A DNA stretch of 64,000 nucleotides from Leucobacter sp042726155 (GTDB lineage Bacteria > Actinomycetota > Actinomycetes > Actinomycetales > Microbacteriaceae), in the NCBI RefSeq assembly GCF_042726155.1, contig NZ_JBHXHV010000001.1:682001-746000 (forward strand), given 5' to 3'. Shown here one piece after another: positions 50,221-59,532 of this stretch. Each line of letters opens with the position of its first letter. Position 1 is the stretch's first letter. The notes under the pieces were generated by a model. The model was not told where the DNA came from. It saw only the letters and a program-made list of their open reading frames with translations, and made no database searches. Made by a program: the position numbers and the translations under genes.

Positions 50221-51647
50221 CGGGCAACTCCTGTCGCGGGCTTCCGCTTGAGCGGGTGGGTTTCGGGAATTCGTGTGAACACAAGCACCAGGAAGACGAT
50301 CGCGGCGGCAATTGCCATGTACACGCCCGGGCTCGCGTCGAAGCCGGTGCTCTCGACGAGCCACGTGCCCACGAACGGGGCGGTGCCGCCGAAGATGGCG
50401 TAGCCGACGTTGTAGCTCACGGCGGCGGAGGTGAATCGGGTGCGCGTAGTGAAGATCTCGACGAAGAACGTGTAGCAGCCGCCGCCGTAGATGCAGACGG
50501 CACCGACGAAGATGAACTGGCCGAGAATCGCGAGCGGGAGGGATCCCGACGTCACGAGCAAGAAGGCGGGCACCGCGAGCACGGCGATGGTCGCGGCGCC
50601 AACGATCAGCATCGGTTTACGCCCGACCCGATCGCCGATGATGCCGCCGATCGGCAGCAGCAGCGCGTAGAGCAGCATCGCTGCGGCGTTCGCGAGCAGG
50701 GAGCTCTCGCGAGAGAGATCACCGGCCGTTTGTACGTAGGAGACGAAGTAGCCGGAGAGGAAGTAGAACCCCATCGCGGTGAGCCCCATCACCATGATGA
50801 CCTGGAGCATCTTCAACCAGTTCTCGCGAAAAGCATCGCGGATCGGGGTCTGGCGTTCGTCGCTCTGTTGCTGTTCGGCCTGCACCTCCTTGAACGCATC
50901 CGACTCGTCGGTGCGTGAGCGGATCCAGAGACCGAACGCGGCGAGCGGCAGCGCGAGCAGAAATGGCACGCGCCAGCCCCAGCCCTCGAACGCTTCGGCC
51001 GAGAGGTTCTGCGAGAGCATCAAGATCAGCGCGCCCCCGATGACCGATGGCAGCGCCGTCGCTGCGAGCGTGATGTTCAACCACATGCCGCGGCGATGCT
51101 TCGGTGCGTGCTCGAACACGAAGGCGGGTGCGCCGACCGACTCGCCACCGGCGGAGAAGCCCTGCAGCAGTCGGCACAGTACGAGCAGCACGGGCGCAGC
51201 AACGCCGATTTGAGAATACGTCGGCAACAGCCCGATACCCGCGGTCGCGACGCCGATCGTGAGCAGTGTGATGTAGAGCACGGGGCGACGACCGTAGCGG
51301 TCACCGATGGCGCCGAAAAACAGGCCGCCAAGCGGTCGAATGAAGAAGGCGACGCCGAAGGCGGCGAACGTCGAGAGGAGTCCGACGGCCGGGTTGTCGC
51401 TCGGGAAGAAGAGTGTGGCCAGCGTCAGCGCAGAAAGGCCATAGAGGCTGAAGTCGTAGAACTCGATGAACTGGCCGACGCTGCCGGCGAGCAGTACGCG
51501 AAGACGTTTCTTGTCGAGTTGTTTGCGTTCCGCGACCGGCAGGGGTCCTGTTGGCAGGTTGACCGGGTCAGTGGGTGGAAACGTCGTCCCGTGTTCGGAC
51601 GGGGGAGCGGTTGCGAGCGGGCGGGCTTGATCGGAATTCGGCGTCAT
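50217..51647 (-). CDS. MHS-family MFS transporter
   Basis: 476 aa, 12 membrane segments. Family signatures are GSVGQFIEFYDFSLYGLSALTLATLFFPS, FGAIGDRYGRRPVLYITL, LQGFSAGGESVGAPAFVFEHAP and GDRVGRKPMLIV. I chose ATG 51647: GGAGG lies 6 bases upstream, inside the codons of an alternative start at 51659. A 40-residue hydrophilic N-terminus precedes segment 1. It probably imports the substrate for the coupled M20 hydrolase and amidase. It is related to, but distinct from, the transporter at 32338. Confidence 0.88.
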   Translation of the reverse strand: MTPNSDQARPLATAPPSEHGTTFPPTDPVNLPTGPLPVAERKQLDKKRLRVLLAGSVGQFIEFYDFSLYGLSALTLATLFFPSDNPAVGLLSTFAAFGVAFFIRPLGGLFFGAIGDRYGRRPVLYITLLTIGVATAGIGLLPTYSQIGVAAPVLLVLCRLLQGFSAGGESVGAPAFVFEHAPKHRRGMWLNITLAATALPSVIGGALILMLSQNLSAEAFEGWGWRVPFLLALPLAAFGLWIRSRTDESDAFKEVQAEQQQSDERQTPIRDAFRENWLKMLQVIMVMGLTAMGFYFLSGYFVSYVQTAGDLSRESSLLANAAAMLLYALLLPIGGIIGDRVGRKPMLIVGAATIAVLAVPAFLLVTSGSLPLAILGQFIFVGAVCIYGGGCYTFFVEIFTTRTRFTSAAVSYNVGYAIFGGTAPFVGTWLVESTGFDASPGVYMAIAAAIVFLVLVFTRIPETHPLKRKPATGVAR

Positions 51648-51741
51648 TGCGTCCTCCATGAGTGTCCCGGTCGGGTCGGGTCGGTGCGCGGCATCGGCGG
51701 TGACCGGGTTCCCCAATCCTCGAAGACGGGGCAGGTCACGT

Positions 51742-52698
51742 CTAATGGGAAGTTTCGTTGTCGCCGATCGAAGGAGTCGATGACCGCGTGCGGCCAGCGT
51801 AAATGTCCCGACAGGTTTCAATGAACGCCTGTGCCTTGCGCGTCGACGAGATGTCGCGGCGCTGCACGAGTGAGACCTCCGTCGGTGGGAACTCGTCGGA
51901 GAGCCTGAGCGGAATCACGCGCTTGCCCGAGTAGGTCAGGCTTTGGTCGAGCCACTGATTCAGGATCGAGTACCCGTGCCCCCGCGCGACGTACGAGCGC
52001 ACAGTCTCGTAGCCGAGTGACACGTGCCTGATGCGCGGTTCGAGCCCGAGTTGTCGAAACAGGCGCAGGTAATAATCACCCGTGTGGGGCAGGTTCAGCA
52101 GAATGAAGGGTTCATCGGCGAACTCCCGGAGGCTCACGACGGATCGCCCGGCGAGCGCCTGGGCCCGCGCCTCCGGCACGATCACGTGGGGCGGCACGCG
52201 GTCGATGACAGTGCGTTCGAAGCGATGGTCCACACCGAGGTCGTACATCAGCGCCACTTCGCAGCGCCCGTCGTGCAGGGCGTCTTGCAGGCTGCCCTGG
52301 TCGCCCTCGAAGAACGTCAGTTGCACGTCAGGGTAAGCCGCCTCGAACCGGTCGAGTATCTCTGGCGCGCGAAACGGGGCGAGTGGCGCATAGATGCCAA
52401 CAGTGAGCTCGCCCGAGAGCGCCGCGCTCGCCGAACGCACCGACGTCGCGAGCAGCTCCGCCTCTTCGAGCAGGGCTGGGCCGCGCGCGAGTAACGTTCG
52501 CCCGGCGGGTGTCAACTGGAGGCCACGCCCGCGGTCGCGCGTGAAGAGCTCGACAGCGAGCTCGCGCTCGAGCTGCGAGATCGCGCTCGACAGTGTCGAC
52601 TGCGTGACGCTGAGTTCGGCCGCGGCAGCCGTCATGTTTTCGAGCCGCGCGACCGCGCTGAAATACGAGAGCTGTACCAGTGTGAACGCCGTTGTCAT
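51742..52698 (-). CDS. LysR-family transcriptional regulator
   Basis: 318 aa. N-terminal winged HTH (FTLVQLSYFSAVARLENMTAAAAELSVTQSTLSSAISQLERELAVELFTRD) and a C-terminal effector-binding domain. Unusually for LysR, it is co-directional with its presumed targets: it ends 94 bases before the MFS start rather than being divergent. The effector is unknown. Confidence 0.9.
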   Translation of the reverse strand: MTTAFTLVQLSYFSAVARLENMTAAAAELSVTQSTLSSAISQLERELAVELFTRDRGRGLQLTPAGRTLLARGPALLEEAELLATSVRSASAALSGELTVGIYAPLAPFRAPEILDRFEAAYPDVQLTFFEGDQGSLQDALHDGRCEVALMYDLGVDHRFERTVIDRVPPHVIVPEARAQALAGRSVVSLREFADEPFILLNLPHTGDYYLRLFRQLGLEPRIRHVSLGYETVRSYVARGHGYSILNQWLDQSLTYSGKRVIPLRLSDEFPPTEVSLVQRRDISSTRKAQAFIETCRDIYAGRTRSSTPSIGDNETSH

Positions 52699-52760
52699 GT
52701 CCCCATGATCGCAGCGAACTATTTCAGCGCGGTTGCGGAGGTGCAGGTGTCGCGGTGCGC

Positions 52761-54116
52761 CTACGCCCGCTGGAAAACAGCGAGCGACTCGAAGTGGTGC
52801 GTATGCGGGAAGATATCGAACGCGCGGAGCCCCGTGAGGTCGTACCCGGCATCACGCAGCGACTTCGTGTCGCGCGCGAGCGCCACGGGATCGCAGGCAA
52901 CGTACACGATGTTTGCCGGGGAGAGTTCAACAAGCTGCGCGGTCACACCATTGCCGGCGCCCGAGCGGGGCGGGTCGAGCACGACGGTGCCGCGTCGCAG
53001 CCGATCCCGAACCGGGGCAGCGGCCTTGAGTAGATCGGCCAGGTGGCGATCGACGCGTGCGGTGTGCGCGAGCGCGCCGACGATCTCTGAGAGATTTTCT
53101 GCGGCGTCTTCTGTAGCGGAGGGGTCTGACTCGACGGTCGCGATCTTGACTCCCGGGCCAGCGGCCTCGGCGACGGCAGCGGCCAACAGCCCGGCGCCAC
53201 CGTACAGGTCAAGGTTGCCGGCCCCCGGCTCGAAGCGCCCCTCAGCAATGAGATCGGATACAGCATCGCGCACCGCGGTGAACAGCACCGCAGGAGCAGC
53301 ACGGTGGACTTGCCAGAAACCGCCAGCGCGCACGAGGAATCCGCGATCCTCCACCCACTCGCGAATCGCATCGGCTGAGCCGGAGCGCTGCTTCTCGCCC
53401 GCGAGCGTCAGCAGCATGCGGGGGTCATCGCCCGACGGGGCGACGAGATCGATGGTTTCGACGCCGGGCATGAGATCGGCGAGCGGCGCAATCTGATTGA
53501 CGGCCTGCGATGCCAACGGCAGCGATTCGACCGGGATCACGCGGCGACTGCGCGCCGCGTAGGGGCCGACGGCGCCGGTTTCTGGATCGACGTGCAGCCG
53601 AACGCGCGTGCGGTAGTGCAGACCCGTATCTGCGTCAGTGTCGGCGTAGGCGTCGGACTCGTCGTCGATAAACCCGGGCGCTGGCTCGACGATCTCGGCG
53701 AGTGCGCTGGGGAGGTCTTCGTCACCCTCAGTGGCGAGTTCTACTCCGCCGAAGCGCTTCATTGCGTCTGCGAGTACTTCCGCCTTCAGCGAGCGCTGGC
53801 GATCAAGCGAGATGTGGCCGAATTCTGCGCCGCCGGCGCGATCCTCTGGAGCGCGGGTGACGGCTGCTTCGGCCCAAATGTGTTCGCGGCGATCGGCGGA
53901 GGCTTCGAGAACCTCGATCGTCGTCGCGCGAGCGAACGATTTCTTACGTGCGTCGGTGACGAGGGCGCGAACGCGCTCGCCGGGAATCGCGTCAGCGACG
54001 AAAACGACGCGACCTTCGTGGCGTGCGACACCGACACCGCCGTGGGCGATGCCGGTAACGACGAGGTCGACCTCTGCGCCGGGTTCGAGAGGGGCTGAGC
54101 TGTGCAATGCAGACAT
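52761..54116 (-). CDS. Class I SAM-dependent RNA methyltransferase (TrmA/RlmD type)
   Basis: 451 aa. N-terminal TRAM domain (VDLVVTGIAHGGVGVARHEGRVVFVADAIPGERV) for RNA binding and a C-terminal Rossmann methyltransferase (NLDLYGGAGLLAAAVAEAAG, VVLDPPRSGAG, NIVYVACDPVALARDTKSL with the catalytic Cys). The Fe-S cysteine cluster of RlmD is not present, as in many Gram-positive uridine-C5 methyltransferases. Probable role: m5U formation in rRNA or tRNA. It is separate from the LysR gene (62-base gap). Confidence 0.9.
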   Translation of the reverse strand: MSALHSSAPLEPGAEVDLVVTGIAHGGVGVARHEGRVVFVADAIPGERVRALVTDARKKSFARATTIEVLEASADRREHIWAEAAVTRAPEDRAGGAEFGHISLDRQRSLKAEVLADAMKRFGGVELATEGDEDLPSALAEIVEPAPGFIDDESDAYADTDADTGLHYRTRVRLHVDPETGAVGPYAARSRRVIPVESLPLASQAVNQIAPLADLMPGVETIDLVAPSGDDPRMLLTLAGEKQRSGSADAIREWVEDRGFLVRAGGFWQVHRAAPAVLFTAVRDAVSDLIAEGRFEPGAGNLDLYGGAGLLAAAVAEAAGPGVKIATVESDPSATEDAAENLSEIVGALAHTARVDRHLADLLKAAAPVRDRLRRGTVVLDPPRSGAGNGVTAQLVELSPANIVYVACDPVALARDTKSLRDAGYDLTGLRAFDIFPHTHHFESLAVFQRA

Positions 54117-54164
54117 GCCCCTATTCTCCCACTGCGCGAGGTCGACCTCGCTCGTCGGTGCCGA

Positions 54165-54437
54165 TTAGGCCGCGGTGCGACCCTTGCGGCCCGTGATCAG
54201 GCCCCAGATCAGCAGCACAACAATCGAGCCACCAATTGCGACCAACCAGGTCTCAATCGAGAAGAACTCTCCGAGATCGGCGCCGAAGAGCACCGAACCA
54301 AGCCAGCCGCCGAGCAGCGCGCCGACAACACCCAGGATGAGGGTGGCGATCCAGCCACCGCCCTGACGTCCCGGCAGGATGGCCTTCGCGATGGCGCCTG
54401 CGATCAGACCGAGTAGCAAAAATCCGAGGAAACCCAT
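54165..54437 (-). CDS. GlsB/YeaQ/YmgE-family membrane protein
   Basis: 90 aa with three hydrophobic helices and the family's Gly-rich pattern: LLLGLIAGAIAKAILPGRQGGGW, LGVVGALLGGWLGSVLF, AIGGSIVVLLIWGLI. ATG 54437 has AAGGAG 7 bases upstream. These proteins are often stress-induced and lie in the membrane (transglycosylase-associated family); molecular role unclear. Confidence 0.9.
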   Translation of the reverse strand: MGFLGFLLLGLIAGAIAKAILPGRQGGGWIATLILGVVGALLGGWLGSVLFGADLGEFFSIETWLVAIGGSIVVLLIWGLITGRKGRTAA

Positions 54438-54636
54438 GGGAGAACTCCTTCCGTTATACGGGGAGGCACGGTGCGACCCCATGTACACACCGTACGACCG
54501 TCGTGGCGGTGCAGAACAGGGGGTTGTCGCGTCTCGCCAGAAAGGTGTAGCGCGCGTGATACCAGGGAATCAGGGGTGTCGCGGCCCGCGTCTCGGCTGT
54601 GCTACTAGCGGGTGCCTAGGGACTGCGCCGCGCTCG

Positions 54637-54924
54637 TTAGTCTTCGGGTTCGGGGGTGATACGCAAGCCGACGGGCGAATTCGACGATGCGCCGAGTTCT
54701 TCCACCCACTTGCGGTTGATCTTGGGCGTCTCTGCACTGTCGAACTCGAAGTGCATGGGTACAGAAGGGTGTAACCAGATGCTGCGCTGTTTTCCGCTGT
54801 CAGTCCACGTGAAGAGAAAGCTCTCGTGCATCATGAACTTCGACACGATCACCGTGCGCAAGTGCGTCAGCGCGCGGTCGTCGAATTCGAAGACGTTCGT
54901 GTGGTCATAGTGCAGTTTGCCCAC
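54637..54924 (-). CDS. Small Microbacteriaceae-type protein, paralogue A
   Basis: 95 aa, soluble. Pattern: MGKLHYDHTNVFEFDDRALTH, then KFMMHESFLFTWTD, SIWLHPSVPMHFEF, and a C-terminal WVEELGASSNSPVGL. Proteins of this pattern are, to my recollection, common in Microbacteriaceae and are a known uncharacterised family (often DUF7882). It is a clear paralogue of the next gene. Function unknown. Confidence 0.82.
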   Translation of the reverse strand: MGKLHYDHTNVFEFDDRALTHLRTVIVSKFMMHESFLFTWTDSGKQRSIWLHPSVPMHFEFDSAETPKINRKWVEELGASSNSPVGLRITPEPED

Positions 54925-54965
54925 GGTGTACTCCTTCTGTGGGCAACGCTGCCCGATCGATGCTG

Positions 54966-55295
54966 TTAAGCGGGCGGGTGCTGCGCCGCGTGCAGCTCGG
55001 CTTCTTTTTCGGAGATGAGCAGCAGGCCACGCGGGGTGTTCGACAGCTCGCAGAGCACGTCGACCCAGGTGGAGTTCAGCTCTGGCAATCGGCTCCCCGA
55101 AAACCGGAAGATCAGGGGGATCGAGGGCGAGAGCCAGAGCGAGATGCGCCCGCTGCCGCGATCGGCAGGATTGGACCAGCTGAGGAAGAAGCTCTCTCGG
55201 CGCCGGAACTTCACGCCCACCGCCGCTTTGACATGCGCCAGCATCCGATCTTCGACCGGATACTCAACGGTCGCTGCGTATACCAAGTGCCCCAT
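54966..55295 (-). CDS. Small Microbacteriaceae-type protein, paralogue B
   Basis: 109 aa. It shares with paralogue A the sequence of blocks MGxLxY, the acidic first helix (VEDRMLAHVKAAVGVKF), RRESFFLSWSNP, ISLWLSPSIPLIFRFSG and WVDVLCELSNTPRGLLL, and adds a 14-residue C-terminal tail. The pair lies 41 bases apart in the same direction, so they probably arose by tandem duplication and are co-transcribed. Confidence 0.82.
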   Translation of the reverse strand: MGHLVYAATVEYPVEDRMLAHVKAAVGVKFRRRESFFLSWSNPADRGSGRISLWLSPSIPLIFRFSGSRLPELNSTWVDVLCELSNTPRGLLLISEKEAELHAAQHPPA

Positions 55296-55401
55296 AACCC
55301 CAGATTGGCACGGTTTCTCAAACTTAGCTAGGGGTGCAATTCAGAGTGCCGGTGGGTGCTCAGGAAGACTGCTGATTTGCGCTGCCCGTACACTTCGAGG
55401 C

Positions 55402-56049
55402 ATGCGTCTGATTCTCGCTTCTACGTCTCCCGCCCGACTGTCTGTGCTGCGGGGAGCCGGTATCGAGCCCGTCTGTTTTTCGCCAGAGGTCGATGAAGAG
55501 GCCGAGGTCGCGGCGCGCGAGGCGCAGCTCGGTCGCGCGCTGACAGCGCCCGAACTTACGGAGTATCTCGGCCGGCTGAAGGCGGAGGATGTGGTGCGCA
55601 GATTCGGGCCGGAGGGCACGGGCGAACTCGACGGGCTCGTGCTCGGCGGAGACTCGATGTTTCTGCTCGACGGCGAGATTCTCGGCAAGCCGCACCTGCC
55701 GGAGGTTGCACTCGAACGCTCGAAGCAGCATCGCGGGCGCACCGGGGTGCTGCACTCTGGCCACTGGCTCATTGATTGCACGGGCGGCGCGGTGCGCGGC
55801 GCCGCTGGCGCGGTAGACACCGCTTCGGTGACGCTCGCGGCCGACCTTGGCGACGCCGAACTCGCCGCGTACGTGGCGACCGGCGAACCACTCGAGCTCG
55901 CCGGTGGGTTCGCGATTGACGGCCTCGCCGGAGCCTTCATCGAACGCATCGAGGGCGCGCCGAGCTGCGTGATTGGGCTGTCGCTGCCGGCGCTGCGTCG
56001 GCTGGTTATCGGGCTGGGCCATGAATACCAGAGCCTCTGGTCGAACTGA
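55402..56049 (+). CDS. maf: Maf-like nucleoside triphosphate pyrophosphatase
   Basis: 215-aa house-cleaning NTPase that hydrolyses non-canonical or excess nucleotides. Motifs: LILASTSPARLSVLRGAGIEP at the N-terminus, the catalytic-site Glu/Asp in SPEVDEEAE, VLGGDSMFLLDGEILGKP, HRGRTGVLHSGH and GGFAIDGLAGAFIERIEG. ATG 55402 gives the usual 195-215 aa; the longer open frame upstream is not family-like. Confidence 0.93.
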   Translation: MRLILASTSPARLSVLRGAGIEPVCFSPEVDEEAEVAAREAQLGRALTAPELTEYLGRLKAEDVVRRFGPEGTGELDGLVLGGDSMFLLDGEILGKPHLPEVALERSKQHRGRTGVLHSGHWLIDCTGGAVRGAAGAVDTASVTLAADLGDAELAAYVATGEPLELAGGFAIDGLAGAFIERIEGAPSCVIGLSLPALRRLVIGLGHEYQSLWSN

Positions 56050-56076
56050 CGGGGTCGCCGCTGTCAGTCGCTGCGA

Positions 56077-57834
56077 TCAGTCGCTGCGCGCGAGTAGCGC
56101 GACGGTCAGCGCAGTGATCGTGGTGCCGTCGGCGAGGTCGACGCCGAGCAGATCTTCGATGAGCGCGAGCCGCTGGTAGAACACAGATCGCGACAGTCGC
56201 GCCTGTTGCGCCGCCAGTGAGCGATTTGTGGGATGCGTGAGGTACGCGCGCAACACCCGAAGCAGATCGCCGCTGTGCCCAGTGCCCGTACCCGCATCGT
56301 GCGCGATCACGGGACCGAGCGTGTCGGCCGCGAACTCCTGCACCTCGGGCGTCGCAGACAGCCCGCGCACGAGGTACGCAAGCGCCTGACGCTCAGCCTG
56401 CTGCACGGTGACGCGGCCAACTGAGGCGGTCGGCCGCAGTCGCCCGGCGGCGCGCACGCGCTCAAGCGACGTGATCAGGGATCGCAGCCCTCGGCCGGGA
56501 GCACCGAGCCCGAGGTGCGCGCGCCAGGATGCTGGCGTCGGGGTCGGGATCAGCATGTCGAGCTCGTGCGCCAGCCGCGCGGCGAGCGGGGGAGCCGCGG
56601 CTGAACCCGCCGCAGCCGCGACCCGGGGGTCGTCGGCGGGAAACGAGAGCAGCGCGAGCAGCGGCGTGCGGCCAGCGCGGGCCGGGTCGCTGCTTTCCGC
56701 CGAAGCGGCGGGAGACGGGGGATCGGTGGGTTCCGCTGGATCCGGGATGAGGATCACGCGGCCCTCGGGGGCCGCGGCGCGGCGCAGCGCCGTCTCGAGC
56801 ACCGCGCGCTCAAGGGAGCTGTGTCCGCCGAATTCTTCTGTACCGCGCAGCGTCGCCCCGAGCAGCACGCGCCCCTCGATTGGCAGCCCCGCCGCGGCGA
56901 GCTGGGCCGAGAGTTCGCTGTCGCTGCGGTAGCGGCCGCCCAGCAGCGCATCGAACAGGCGTTTCGAACTCAGCTGCAGCCACTGTTCGCCGTCTGGGTC
57001 CGCAAGCTTGCCGAGCGCCAGTGCAAACGCGCCGAGTTCAAGCACGGTGCGACGCCCAGCGGCGTGCGGCGGCCCCGGCAGCGCCGAGAGCCGACCCCAC
57101 CGTTTCCCCTGTGCTTCCACCGCGACGGTTTCCGCCTCCGGCGGCAACGCGGGCGTCGCGCTCGCCGCCGTGCCCGCGCCAGATCCGACGCCCGATCCCG
57201 CACTCCCGACCGCCGCGACCCACGGCGCCAGTGCCTCCTGCGGTGGGAGTTCGCCCCCGGCCCAGGCGACGACCCGGCCGGCCGAGTCTTCGAGGATCAC
57301 CGGCGCGTCGAGGGTCTCGGCGAGACGCTCGACCACGTAGTCGACGGGGCTGCGGTTCAGCCCGAGCTCGGTCAGCATCGTGTGCACCTCGGCGCGTGCC
57401 GCCAACGCCTCGGTCTGCGCGGCGAGCACACGCTGGTGGATGCGCTGGGTGATCTGCACGAACCGTACCTCGCGGTGCAGCACGATCAGCGGAATTCCGT
57501 GACGTTCGCACGCGTCGACGAGCTCTGCGGGCGCAGCGTCGAAGTGGGCGCCGAGCTCAAGTATGGCCGCGGCAGGGTTGGCAGTGACCACCGAGGTCGC
57601 GATGTTGTCGAGCGCCGAGTGATCCCCCGGCCAGCCTGCTCCCGTGGTGAGAATCAGCTCACCGCCCTCAAGGAGGGGGATCGCGCTCGCTCCCGCGACG
57701 ACGTGCGCCCATCGAATTGAACGGCCGAGGCCTGTGCGCCCGGCGACAAGCTCGGGATCGCCGGCTTGCAGTTCAGGGAGTGCGAGGGCGTCGGTCACGG
57801 TGACGGGCGGCGCGTCGGTGCGAGTTTCAGACAT
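56077..57834 (-). CDS. PucR-family transcriptional regulator (second)
   Basis: 585 aa, longer than the PucR at 25418 (385). N-terminal PucR domain (ALALPELQAGDPELVAGRTGLGRSIRWAHVV, LILTTGAGWPG), a long Ala-rich middle and a C-terminal HTH_30 (VLRAYLTHPTNRSLAAQQARLSRSVFYQRLALIEDLLGVDLAD). ATG 57834 is the first start giving a family-like N-terminus. It is divergent from mmsA (200-base gap), so it most likely controls the dehydrogenase-aminotransferase pair. Confidence 0.9.
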   Translation of the reverse strand: MSETRTDAPPVTVTDALALPELQAGDPELVAGRTGLGRSIRWAHVVAGASAIPLLEGGELILTTGAGWPGDHSALDNIATSVVTANPAAAILELGAHFDAAPAELVDACERHGIPLIVLHREVRFVQITQRIHQRVLAAQTEALAARAEVHTMLTELGLNRSPVDYVVERLAETLDAPVILEDSAGRVVAWAGGELPPQEALAPWVAAVGSAGSGVGSGAGTAASATPALPPEAETVAVEAQGKRWGRLSALPGPPHAAGRRTVLELGAFALALGKLADPDGEQWLQLSSKRLFDALLGGRYRSDSELSAQLAAAGLPIEGRVLLGATLRGTEEFGGHSSLERAVLETALRRAAAPEGRVILIPDPAEPTDPPSPAASAESSDPARAGRTPLLALLSFPADDPRVAAAAGSAAAPPLAARLAHELDMLIPTPTPASWRAHLGLGAPGRGLRSLITSLERVRAAGRLRPTASVGRVTVQQAERQALAYLVRGLSATPEVQEFAADTLGPVIAHDAGTGTGHSGDLLRVLRAYLTHPTNRSLAAQQARLSRSVFYQRLALIEDLLGVDLADGTTITALTVALLARSD

Positions 57835-58034
57835 ATCGGACACAGTGTACGGCAGCGACGGAAATAGTGGATGGATTGTGGGTCGCTCCGGTGCAGGTCT
57901 CCTGTCACACTGGGAAATGGCGGGGTCACCGATCCCGAACAGATTGCCCGAATCGCGCGCTTGGTGCGCGACGCGCATCGCACCACACGGCACTGAACCG
58001 AACTCAGCAGCACCAGCAGAAAGCAGGCGGACGC

Positions 58035-59519
58035 ATGGCACGCATTCCCCACGTCATTGGCGGCGAAAAGATCGACGCGGCTGAGAGCACTCAGCCCGTG
58101 TACAACCCGGCGACCGGCGAGGCGCAGCACGAGCTGAGCATTGCATCGGTCGAGACCGTCGAGCGTGCGATCGCAGCCGCGAAGGATGCGCTGCCGATGT
58201 GGCGCAAGACGAGCCTCACGAAGCGCGCCGACGTCTTCTTCAACCTGCGTCAGCTGCTGAAGCAGCGCACGCCAGAGCTCGCCGCGATTGTGACGAGCGA
58301 GCACGGCAAGGTGCTCTCGGACGCCGCCGGCGAGATTGCGCGTGGTCTCGAGAACGTCGAATTTGCGTCGGGTCTGCTGCACCTGCTGAAGGGCGAACGC
58401 GACGAGCAGGTCTCGACCGGCGTCGACGTGCACTCGATTAAGCAGCCCGTGGGCGTCGTCGCTGCGATCACTCCCTTCAACTTCCCGGTGATGGTGCCGC
58501 TCTGGATGATCGCCAGCGCGATCGCGTGCGGCAACACCGTCGTGCTGAAGCCGTCGGAGCGCGACCCCTCCGCTTCGGTCTTCATCGCCGATCTCTTCCG
58601 CGAGGCAGGCCTCCCCGATGGCGTGCTGAACGTTGTGCACGGCGGCAAGTCGGCCGTCGACACGCTGCTCGACAGCCCCGATGTGAAGGCCGTGTCATTC
58701 GTCGGCTCCACCCCGATCGCCCGCTCGATCTACCAGCGCGCCGCGACCAACGGCAAGCGCGTGCAGGCTCTCGGTGGTGCGAAGAACCACATGATGGTGA
58801 TGCCCGACGCAGACATCACGGTGACCGCTGACGCGGCGATCTCGGCCGCTTACGGCTCGGCCGGCGAGCGCTGCATGGCCGTGTCGGTTGTCGTTGCGGT
58901 CGGTGACGTCGCAGATCGTCTCATCTCCGAGCTCACGAGCCGCATCGCCAACCTCACCATTGGTGACGGCACCGATCCAGCCTCCGAGATGGGCCCGCTC
59001 ATCACCCGCGAGGCCAAGGAGCGCGTCGAGGGCTACGTCGCCGGCGCCGAGGCCGAGGGAGCCACGGTCATCGTCGACGGCCGCGAGGCGAAGTTCGAGG
59101 GCGACGGCTTCTTCACCGGTGTCTCACTCATTGATCACGTCAAGACCGACAGCAAGGTGTACCTCGAAGAGATCTTCGGCCCGGTGCTCGCCATTGTGCG
59201 CGTCGACAGCTACGAGGCCGGCCTCGAGATCATCAACTCGCACCAGTTCGGCAACGGCACCGCGATCTTCACGCGCGACGGCGGCGTCGCGCGCCAGTTC
59301 GAATTCGAGGTCGAAGCTGGCATGGTCGGCGTGAACGTGCCGATCCCGGTTCCCGTCGGGGCGTTCTCGTTCGGCGGCTGGAAGGACTCGCTGTTCGGCG
59401 ATGCCCACATCTACGGTCCCGAGTCGATCAACTTCTACACTCGTTCCAAGGTCGTCACGACCCGCTGGCCCAACGCCGACCAGTCGAAGATCGACCTCGG
59501 CTTCCCGAGCAACCACTAA
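58035..59519 (+). CDS. mmsA: CoA-acylating methylmalonate-semialdehyde dehydrogenase
   Basis: 494-aa aldehyde dehydrogenase. MmsA-specific features: IPHVIGGEKIDA at the N-terminus, ITPFNFPVMVPLWMIASAIACGN, FVGSTPIARSIY and the nucleophile in GSAGERCMAVSV (Cys near 283). It converts methylmalonate or malonate semialdehyde with CoA and NAD to propionyl- or acetyl-CoA plus CO2. Together with the next gene it forms a two-step route from a beta-amino acid (beta-alanine or beta-aminoisobutyrate) to an acyl-CoA, a breakdown route of pyrimidines and polyamines. Confidence 0.93.
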   Translation: MARIPHVIGGEKIDAAESTQPVYNPATGEAQHELSIASVETVERAIAAAKDALPMWRKTSLTKRADVFFNLRQLLKQRTPELAAIVTSEHGKVLSDAAGEIARGLENVEFASGLLHLLKGERDEQVSTGVDVHSIKQPVGVVAAITPFNFPVMVPLWMIASAIACGNTVVLKPSERDPSASVFIADLFREAGLPDGVLNVVHGGKSAVDTLLDSPDVKAVSFVGSTPIARSIYQRAATNGKRVQALGGAKNHMMVMPDADITVTADAAISAAYGSAGERCMAVSVVVAVGDVADRLISELTSRIANLTIGDGTDPASEMGPLITREAKERVEGYVAGAEAEGATVIVDGREAKFEGDGFFTGVSLIDHVKTDSKVYLEEIFGPVLAIVRVDSYEAGLEIINSHQFGNGTAIFTRDGGVARQFEFEVEAGMVGVNVPIPVPVGAFSFGGWKDSLFGDAHIYGPESINFYTRSKVVTTRWPNADQSKIDLGFPSNH

Positions 59520-59532
59520 GGAGCTGACCGCA